Part shown: piece after piece, positions 58,527 through 64,000 of the stretch
How the letters are laid out: each line of letters opens with the position of its first letter
Numbering within the stretch: the first letter of the stretch is position 1
NCBI GenBank assembly: GCA_045654885.1
Contig: JAZOOF010000004.1
Span: 15,038 to 79,037 of the forward strand
Direction: 5' to 3'
DNA length: 64,000 bases
Source: HGM04593 sp045654885
GTDB lineage: Bacteria; Bacteroidota; Bacteroidia; Bacteroidales; Bacteroidaceae
Notes under the pieces: model-generated
Told to the model about the DNA's origin: nothing
Database searches by the model: none
What the model saw: the letters and a program-made list of their open reading frames with translations, nothing else
Translations under genes and position numbers: made by a program

Positions 58527-59804
58527 TTATCCAGCATTGTTTATTTTGTGCCACAGCACTTTCTCCTCTTCGCTGAGCCACTGCTCAATTTCCGTGACAT
58601 CGTTGTTGCCAGCGTGGTCAAGGGTTTCGATGAGCTCATTTTCGTTACCCTCTCTGTACTCCCTGTTCAATGTATACCGCTCATCATCGTCGGCGGTTAT
58701 AATTCCCTTGCGTTCCATTGTGTAAATTAATCTGGCCGCCGTGTGTACCGAGATTCTGTACGTCTCACTCATCTTTTCTGCAATCTCTTTTACGGTAAAT
58801 GAACCGCTTCCATCACTCCCGGCCGCCTCTTTGCACTTGGCAATGGTTAGCATTGTCAGGAACTTGTGATAGTTGTGGCTCAGGCGCTTGAACTTGTTCT
58901 CGGCATCGAGCCTGTCGCCCTCCTGCAACAGATAGTTCCACCTTGAGCCCGAGAGGCAAATTGTCCACGAGAAGTATATCCACAGGATGAATATCATTAG
59001 GCTTGCAAGGTTACCGTATATGTTCCTGTAGGTGCCGAACAGCCCAAGTATCAATGACGCCGAGTATTGCATTATTACAAATACTATGCCGCAGAATGTT
59101 GCCGAAATTGCTGCATGGCGAATGTTTACTTTTGTATTGGGAATAAACTTGTATGCGATGAACAGCACGGCAATGTATATGCATGTTGTCAGTACAAAGA
59201 TGTTTACTTCGCGGAACAGGCCTTCCCCCTCGAAGAACGAAGATATGCTCATCCATATTGCAAGCAGCAGTATGGCAACGAACGGTATAAGCAGAACGAG
59301 CAGGAATACCTTTATCTGTTTCTTGAGACTATGTTCCTTGAGCTCCCATAATGAATTGAACGATGCATCGATTGTCTGGTATATCGAAAAAACCGAGTAG
59401 AGCAGGAATGACAATCCTACAATGATACCGAATATGTGGTTGGTGTCGGTGTTGCCCAGATATGTGTCTACAAATTTCAGGAGTTCGCCGGCAATGTTCT
59501 CCTGCCCCACGAAAAACTGCTCGACCTTCTCCTTGAATACCTCGCCATAACCCATGAAGTTTGCCACGGCAATCATCATTGCCATAACAGGCACCAGGGC
59601 AAAGAGCGTATGGTAGGTGAGCGCTGCTGCGGCTTGCTTCACCTTGTCGGGGCCGGTGAGGAACTTTATGAAAGACCACAGGACAAGGTTGCCGCCAATC
59701 TCCCTGTCCTTATATAAAAGTTTCAGTTTCTGTGCCGTTTTCTTTATTCTGTTTCTCATTGAGTGAAGTTTGTGGGGTGCAATTATATGATTTTTTTCTA
59801 ACAT
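58527..59804 (-). CDS. YihY/BrkB family membrane protein with C-terminal winged-helix-like domain
   Basis: 425 residues from the ATG at 59804; an ATG at 59759 (MRNRIKKTAQ) is an alternative start. Six or so membrane helices with the BrkB features KQAAAALTYHTLFALVPVMA, IIVGLSFLLYSVFSIYQTID, IPFVAILLLAIWMSI, VNIRHAAISATFCGIVFVIM and LASLMIFILWIYFSWTICLS. After about residue 310 there is a soluble part containing FTVKEIAEKMSETYRISVHT and ARLIYTMERKGIITADDDER, which looks like a winged helix. Once misnamed RNase BN; true function unknown. Divergent from the Ca/Na antiporter gene. Confidence 0.87.
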   Translation of the reverse strand: MLEKNHIIAPHKLHSMRNRIKKTAQKLKLLYKDREIGGNLVLWSFIKFLTGPDKVKQAAAALTYHTLFALVPVMAMMIAVANFMGYGEVFKEKVEQFFVGQENIAGELLKFVDTYLGNTDTNHIFGIIVGLSFLLYSVFSIYQTIDASFNSLWELKEHSLKKQIKVFLLVLLIPFVAILLLAIWMSISSFFEGEGLFREVNIFVLTTCIYIAVLFIAYKFIPNTKVNIRHAAISATFCGIVFVIMQYSASLILGLFGTYRNIYGNLASLMIFILWIYFSWTICLSGSRWNYLLQEGDRLDAENKFKRLSHNYHKFLTMLTIAKCKEAAGSDGSGSFTVKEIAEKMSETYRISVHTAARLIYTMERKGIITADDDERYTLNREYREGNENELIETLDHAGNNDVTEIEQWLSEEEKVLWHKINNAG

Positions 59805-59826
59805 TCCAATAAAATCAATCACTCTA

Positions 59827-59857
59827 TTTGCTGTGATTGGCGAATATTGTATCTTTG
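59827..59857 (+). promoter_or_regulatory. Promoter of the Ca/Na antiporter gene
   Basis: -33 TTTG (59827-59830) and -7 TATCTTTG (59850-59857) with 19 bp between, 31 bp before the ATG at 59889. Confidence 0.6.
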
Positions 59858-59888
59858 CAGGATGTGTAAAAATAGAATTTTTATATAA

Positions 59889-60842
59889 ATGATACTTTCT
59901 TTAATCTCTTTCGTAGCGGGTATTGTACTCGTTATTCTTGGAGCCGATTGGCTCACCAAAGGTGCATCGGCCCTTGCTCGCCGTTTCAATATGAGCGAAC
60001 TGCTCATTGGTCTTACAATAGTTGCAATAGGCACATCGTTGCCGGAGCTTGTAATCAGCACCGGTTCTGCATTGAAAGGCAGTCCCGGTATTGCGCTTGG
60101 AAATATTATCGGCAGCAACATCTTCAACGGTATGTTCATTCTCGGTGTAGCGGCTCTCCTGTGCCCCATAAGGTTCAATGCCAAGATGCTTACACGCGAA
60201 ATCCCATTTAACCTGTTGGCTTCAATTGCACTTATCTTAGTGTCAGGCAGTATGCTCGTCGGCGGTGCTCCGGGTGAGCAGATAACACGCTACGGCGGCA
60301 TGTTGTTGCTCTGCTTTCTTGCTGTTTTTGTGCGTTATACATTCTCTATTACCAACGATGGCGGTGAAGAGGAAGCCGGCGAAGTGTTCCCGGTGTGGAA
60401 GGTGCTGCTCTTTATTGCAGCCGGTCTTGCAGCGCTCATTTTCGGCGGTAACATTTTTGTAGACGGAGCAACTGCTATTGCACGTGTGCTTGGCCTTTCC
60501 GAGGCTGTGATTGGTATAACCATTGTGTCGGCAGGCAGTTCGCTGCCCGAGCTTGCTGTGTCCGTAAATGCTGCACGCAAGGGTAATGTGGGCATTGCAC
60601 TGGGCAATGTGCTCGGCAGCAACATCCTGAATATATTCTTCATTCTTGGTGTCAGTGCTACCATCACCCCTATAGCTCTCGACGGTTTCAGCTTTGTCGA
60701 CTACTATGTGCTCCTTGCTTCATCACTGCTCATATATGCTGTGGCACGCTTTGGCGGCAAGGCTGTTATTACCCGCTTCGAGGGTGCTTTGCTTGTAGCA
60801 GGCTATGTGGCATATACCACATGGCTTGTGATGAATGCCTGA
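59889..60842 (+). CDS. Calcium/sodium antiporter (CaCA family, YrbG-like)
   Basis: 317 residues, about ten membrane helices in two inverted halves. The two alpha-repeats are clear: LTIVAIGTSLPELVISTGSA followed by GIALGNIIGSNIFN in the first half, and ITIVSAGSSLPELAVSVNAA followed by GIALGNVLGSNILN in the second. These hold the Glu and Asn/Ser residues that bind Ca2+ and Na+. A short cytoplasmic loop (SITNDGGEEEAGEVFPVWKV) joins the halves. It exports Ca2+ in exchange for Na+ or H+. Single gene with its own promoter. Confidence 0.95.
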   Translation: MILSLISFVAGIVLVILGADWLTKGASALARRFNMSELLIGLTIVAIGTSLPELVISTGSALKGSPGIALGNIIGSNIFNGMFILGVAALLCPIRFNAKMLTREIPFNLLASIALILVSGSMLVGGAPGEQITRYGGMLLLCFLAVFVRYTFSITNDGGEEEAGEVFPVWKVLLFIAAGLAALIFGGNIFVDGATAIARVLGLSEAVIGITIVSAGSSLPELAVSVNAARKGNVGIALGNVLGSNILNIFFILGVSATITPIALDGFSFVDYYVLLASSLLIYAVARFGGKAVITRFEGALLVAGYVAYTTWLVMNA

Positions 60843-60929
60843 CGCATCGTCTGCCAAATTGTCACAATAGGTGTGCCGTGAACATTTTGGCACGGTTTTG
60901 GTTATATGATATTTGGAGACACAGATTTT

Positions 60930-61027
60930 ACCCCTCAGTCACTTTGTGACAGCTCCCCTAAGACAGTGGAGCAATATTGTCCCCCTGTTTTAGGGGGACG
61001 AGAGACGAAGTCACGGAGGGGGTGTAA
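60930..61027. repeat. MITE-like palindromic element upstream of groES
   Basis: TTTTACCCCTCAGTCACTTT at the left and its imperfect complement (GAAGTCACGGAGGGGGTGTA) at the right enclose inner arms CCCCTAA/TTAGGGG; the whole 98-bp unit folds into one long imperfect hairpin. The left end (CCCCTCAGTCACTTTGTGAC) is of a type seen in many bacterial gaps. It lies between the Ca/Na antiporter and groES, in place of a clear heat-shock operator; no CIRCE was seen. Confidence 0.65.
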
Positions 61028-61058
61028 ATGAAAACAATAACAAAAAACAATAAGACTT

Positions 61059-61331
61059 ATGAACATCAAACCATTGGCAGACAGAGTGCTCATTTTGCCT
61101 CAGCCTGCAGAAGAGAAGACTATCGGTGGCATAATCATCCCCGATACAGCAAAGGAGAAACCCCTTCAGGGTAAGGTAGTTGCCGTTGGTAACGGTACAA
61201 AGGACGAGGAGATGGTAATTGCCGTTGGCGACCAGGTACTCTATGGCAAATATACAGGTACCGAGGTTGAATTTGAGGGTGTCAAATATCTTATCATGCG
61301 TCAGAGCGACGTGCTTGCAATAATAGGATAA
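61059..61331 (+). CDS. groES: Co-chaperonin GroES
   Basis: 90 residues. Typical 10-kDa chaperonin: MNIKPLADRVLILPQPAEEK at the N-terminus, the mobile loop EEKTIGGIIIPDTAKEKPLQ that contacts GroEL, GKVVAVGNGTKDEEMVIAVG, and the ending EGVKYLIMRQSDVLAIIG. It caps the GroEL barrel during protein folding. Followed by groEL, but with an unusually long gap of about 170 bp filled by a repeat element. Confidence 0.97.
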   Translation: MNIKPLADRVLILPQPAEEKTIGGIIIPDTAKEKPLQGKVVAVGNGTKDEEMVIAVGDQVLYGKYTGTEVEFEGVKYLIMRQSDVLAIIG

Positions 61332-61344
61332 AAAATCATTGGAT

Positions 61345-61440
61345 TTGTCATACTGAGCAAGGCGAAGTATCTCAAAAATAATTTAAGAGATTCTCACTGT
61401 GTTCAGACGTATTGTTGAGGGCTATGCCCGAAAAATGACA
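61345..61440. repeat. Dispersed repeat between groES and groEL
   Basis: TTTGTCATACTGAGCAAGGC and GAAGTATCTC at the left, GAGATTCTCACTGTGTTCAG ... AATGACAG at the right: an imperfect inverted repeat of the TGTCATTCTGAGC-type family common in intergenic DNA of Bacteroidota. No gene is present in the 170-bp gap. The element would be part of the groES-groEL transcript. Confidence 0.6.
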
Positions 61441-61500
61441 GTAATATCGTAATTTATATTTATTTAAATACTAAATCTGGAACTTTTGTTCCCATATATT

Positions 61501-63138
61501 ATGGCAAAGGAAATATTGTTCAATATGGATGCCCGTGACCAGTTGAAGAAGGGCGTTGACGAGCTTGCAAATGCAGTGAAGGTTACACTCGGTCCCAAAG
61601 GCCGCAACGTAATCATTGAGAAGAAATTCGGTGCTCCACACATCACAAAGGACGGTGTGTCGGTTGCCAAGGAGATAGAACTTGCTGACCCTTACATGAA
61701 CACCGGTGCACAGCTGGTTAAGTCGGTTGCAGCAAAGACAAACGACGATGCAGGTGACGGTACAACAACCGCTACATTGCTTGCACAGGCAATCATCACC
61801 GAGGGCTTGCGCAACGTTACAGCGGGCGCTAACCCAATGGACCTCAAGCGCGGTATCGACAAGGCCGTGACAAAGATTGTCGCTTCAATCAAGGAGCAGA
61901 GCGAGGAGGTTGGCAACGACTACGACAAGATTGAACAGGTTGCCTCAATCTCTGCCAACAATGATGCCGAGATTGGCAAGCTCATTGCCGATGCAATGCG
62001 CAAGGTGTCAAAGGATGGTGTAATCACCATCGAGGAGGCAAAGAGCCGTGACACCACAATTGGCGTTGTAGAGGGTATGCAGTTCGACCGTGGTTACCTC
62101 TCTGCTTACTTCATTACCGATACCGAGAAGATGGAGTGCCAGATGGAGAACCCGTTCATCCTTATCTATGACAAGAAGATTACAAACCTCAAGGATATGC
62201 TTCCAATCTTGGAGCCCGCCGTTCAGACAGGCCGTCCTCTGCTCATCATTGCCGAGGATGTGGAGAGCGAGGCTCTCACCACATTGGTTGTGAACCGCCT
62301 GCGCACACAGCTGAAGATTTGTGCTGTCAAGGCTCCCGGCTTTGGCGACCGCCGCAAGGATATGCTCGAGGATATCGCTACACTCACAGGCGGTATCGTA
62401 ATCAGCGAGGAGAAGGGTATCAAGCTGGAGCAGGCTACACTTGAGATGCTTGGTACATGTGGCAAGATTACTGTAAGCAAGGACAATACTACAATTGTTG
62501 ACGGTAACGGTAACAAGGAGGCAATTGATGCACGTGTAGCCCAGATTAAGGCTCAGATTGCTGCTACAAAGAGCGACTACGACAAGGAGAAGCTCCAGGA
62601 GCGTCTTGGTAAGTTGGCCGGCGGTGTGGCTGTGCTCTATGTAGGTGCTGCATCGGAGGTTGAGATGAAGGAGAAGAAGGACCGTGTTGACGATGCTCTC
62701 TGCGCTACACGCGCTGCAATCGAGGAGGGTATTGTTCCCGGTGGCGGTGTTGCCTACATCCGTTCGATTGACTCACTCGAGGGTATCGAGGCCGTTAACG
62801 AGGACGAGAAGACCGGTGTTGCAATCGTTAAGCGTGCCATTGAAGAGCCTTTGCGCCAGATTGTTGCCAATGCAGGCAAGGAGGGTGCTGTGGTAGTTCA
62901 GAAGGTACGTGAGGGCAAGGGCGACTTCGGTTACAATGCCCGTGCCGATGTCTATGAGAACCTTTTTGCTGCCGGTGTTGTTGACCCTGCCAAGGTTACA
63001 CGCGTTGCGCTTGAGAACGCTGCTTCAATTGCAGGCATGTTCCTCACAACAGAGTGTGTCATTGTTGAGAAGAAGGAGGACAAACCCGAGATGCCTATGG
63101 GTGCACCAGGTATGGGTGGCATGGGCGGTATGATGTAA
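61501..63138 (+). CDS. groL: Chaperonin GroEL
   Basis: 545 residues from ATG at 61501 (MAKEILFNMDARDQLKKGVD); an in-frame ATG 15 bases upstream is not favoured. All chaperonin-60 blocks are present: VKVTLGPKGRNVIIEKKFGA, NDDAGDGTTTATLLAQAII (ATP site with catalytic Asp), YLSAYFITDTEKMECQMENP, AVKAPGFGDRRKDMLEDIAT, AAIEEGIVPGGGVAYIRSID, and the flexible Gly-Met tail PMGAPGMGGMGGMM. Forms the double-ring folding chamber with GroES. Probable terminator at 63166-63194. Confidence 0.98.
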   Translation: MAKEILFNMDARDQLKKGVDELANAVKVTLGPKGRNVIIEKKFGAPHITKDGVSVAKEIELADPYMNTGAQLVKSVAAKTNDDAGDGTTTATLLAQAIITEGLRNVTAGANPMDLKRGIDKAVTKIVASIKEQSEEVGNDYDKIEQVASISANNDAEIGKLIADAMRKVSKDGVITIEEAKSRDTTIGVVEGMQFDRGYLSAYFITDTEKMECQMENPFILIYDKKITNLKDMLPILEPAVQTGRPLLIIAEDVESEALTTLVVNRLRTQLKICAVKAPGFGDRRKDMLEDIATLTGGIVISEEKGIKLEQATLEMLGTCGKITVSKDNTTIVDGNGNKEAIDARVAQIKAQIAATKSDYDKEKLQERLGKLAGGVAVLYVGAASEVEMKEKKDRVDDALCATRAAIEEGIVPGGGVAYIRSIDSLEGIEAVNEDEKTGVAIVKRAIEEPLRQIVANAGKEGAVVVQKVREGKGDFGYNARADVYENLFAAGVVDPAKVTRVALENAASIAGMFLTTECVIVEKKEDKPEMPMGAPGMGGMGGMM

Positions 63139-63165
63139 TAATGATATTATATAAGCTAAGCATTG

Positions 63166-63200
63166 CAGGGAGCGTTGCCAGACAGCGCTCCCTGTTGTGT
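63166..63200 (+). terminator. Terminator of groEL
   Basis: CAGGGAGCG (63166-63174) and CGCTCCCTG (63186-63194) form a perfect 9-bp stem with an 11-nt loop, followed by TTGTGTT; a modest T run. Confidence 0.65.
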
Positions 63201-63301
63201 TATAGGTGTGCCAACTGTTTTTATTGGGTCTTATGATGAAACAGTTGCTTTATTGATTCTTTTTTATTTCCTTTGTGCATTACATTATATAAATCTACGC
63301 T

Positions 63302-63685
63302 ATGAGAACTATACTGAAGAGCTTGGCTTTTGCCGTCGCTGTTGTGTGTACCTTGGGCATTGTTTCGTGCGACAGTAATGATTTCTATCTTGAAGACGAG
63401 ATTATAGGCTCATGGAGTGCAGTCTATGAGGATAAGACTGTGTTCGAGGAAGAGGCCTATGACTTTGACCCCACAGGTCGTTGGACCTATCGTTATGTCT
63501 ATGATAATGTCTTTGGAGAGAGTATCTATGAGGTAGATGCTGGAACATATTATGTGCGCTATGGAGTGTTGAGGCTCGAGTCTAACTTTACCGGCCATAT
63601 GTACTCTTTTGCGATGAGCATATATGGCAACAGATTACTCTTGAGGGATGGTGAGTATTCTTGTGAATTCCTGCGCTACAGATAA
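63302..63685 (+). CDS. Small lipocalin-like lipoprotein
   Basis: 127 residues. Lipoprotein signal (MRTILKSLAFAVAVVCTLGI, lipobox IVSC, Cys23). The mature part begins with an acidic stretch and then the lipocalin-like GSWSAVYEDKTVFEEEAYDF, DPTGRWTYRYVYDNV, YYVRYGVLRLESNFTGHMYS, FAMSIYGNRLLLRDGEYSCE, i.e. a short beta-barrel with Gly-x-Trp at the start. Such small lipoproteins are numerous in Bacteroidales and mostly of unknown function. It lies alone after groEL, with a gap of 160 bp. Confidence 0.65.
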   Translation: MRTILKSLAFAVAVVCTLGIVSCDSNDFYLEDEIIGSWSAVYEDKTVFEEEAYDFDPTGRWTYRYVYDNVFGESIYEVDAGTYYVRYGVLRLESNFTGHMYSFAMSIYGNRLLLRDGEYSCEFLRYR

Positions 63686-64000
63686 TGGATTGTAATCCCG
63701 GGTGAATGCGGGATGTCTATAAAAACATATAAATAAGGGCATGAATTGAGCGGAGCAACCGCACCGAAAAGTTCATGCTATCTGTTACTTGGGTTCACCT
63801 GCAAAAGTTGGGGGGCAAAAAACTCGCTTTCGCTCGCCGTCAAATTCTACAGCAGTCCTCAACCTTAATTGTTCACTTGTATTTTTCTTCAACTTTTTCT
63901 TTCTGTACTTTTTTGAAAAAGTACCAAAAACAGGGCAGTCGTGTACGGCATTCGGTGCTTCCTTTGTTCAAGAGTCGCTTTGCGACATCTTTCAGTCGGT
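63686..64000. repeat. Noncoding end of the window with repeat-like hairpins
   Basis: No gene is supported. The stretch contains GTACTTTTTTGAAAAAGTAC (63905-63924), a perfect inverted repeat flanked by T and A runs, of a type I have often seen between Bacteroidota genes, and GTCGCTTTGCGAC (63972-63984), a small hairpin. Short CTCGCTTTCGCTCGCC-like sequences precede them. It may be the edge of a larger repeat region outside the window. Confidence 0.45.

Noticed and set aside
60843..61058. CIRCE-type heat-shock operator upstream of groES
   Set aside because: I looked for TTAGCACTC-N9-GAGTGCTAA and found only the MITE-like repeat.
1..64000. tRNA/rRNA genes, CRISPR arrays, IS elements or prophage
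   Set aside because: No cloverleaf-like segment, no regularly spaced repeats and no transposase, integrase or phage protein was seen.

Overview
The window is chromosomal DNA of a gut-type Bacteroidales species (phylum Bacteroidota); I cannot fix the genus. Reasons: almost all genes lack a Shine-Dalgarno sequence, many upstream regions carry the Bacteroidota -7 element TAnnTTTG (TATCTTTG, TACCTTTG, TATTTTTG), several proteins are phylum-typical (FeoA-FeoB fusion, PiT-PhoU fusion, DUF4105, the coaX-OMP-TPR-lptC-corC block, long SecA), and one giant secreted enzyme ends in a type-IX-secretion-like tail. No tRNA, rRNA, transposase, phage or CRISPR was found.

Layout. 1-8.2 kb: partial DoxX, a SIMPL protein, an AraC regulator divergent from a porin, a PiT-PhoU phosphate transporter, endonuclease IV and small envelope proteins. 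8.2-12.5 kb: a probable iron/redox operon (feoAB, hemerythrin RIC-like protein, LuxR-type regulator with a degenerate receiver, free-Met-R-sulfoxide reductase) behind a strong promoter with palindromes. 12.7-13.8 kb: two tandem secreted paralogs, one with ten consecutive histidines, and a possible small RNA. 13.9-18.7 kb: a sialic-acid catabolic operon (nanA lyase, AGE epimerase, and a mutarotase fused to a sodium symporter). 18.8-22.5 kb: trmO and an ECF sigma operon of unknown output. 22.6-30.3 kb: envelope-biogenesis genes (PpiD-like foldase, CorC, LptC, TPR, OMP) with coaX. 30.5-33.3 kb: DUF4105 protein and an alkaline-phosphatase-fold protein whose active site appears lost. 33.3-39.9 kb: a TetR-controlled RND efflux operon ending in a PII-like gene. 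41-45 kb: secA. 45.1-54.6 kb: host-glycan enzymes: GH110 alpha-1,3-galactosidase, an RluA pseudouridine synthase, a 1671-residue enzyme joining a GH123-like beta-N-acetylgalactosaminidase domain to a GH33 sialidase, and an SGNH esterase. 54.6-58.4 kb: a TPP-riboswitch-controlled thiamine uptake operon. 58.5-63.7 kb: BrkB/YihY, a Ca/Na antiporter, groES-groEL and a small lipoprotein, with several dispersed palindromic repeats.

How it fits together. The most coherent theme is foraging on host mucin and glycolipid glycans. The GH123-GH33 protein could remove both sugars of the branched epitope GalNAc-beta-1,4-(Neu5Ac-alpha-2,3)-Gal (Sda/Cad, GM2). GH110 removes terminal alpha-1,3-galactose. Released Neu5Ac could then be mutarotated, imported and split by the nan operon 30 kb away. 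No SusC/SusD pair lies in the window, so this is not a classical polysaccharide utilisation locus. I regard the GH123-GH33 fusion as the strongest candidate for an undescribed system; the pseudophosphatase, the His-rich pair beside feoAB and the PII-like gene in the efflux operon come next.
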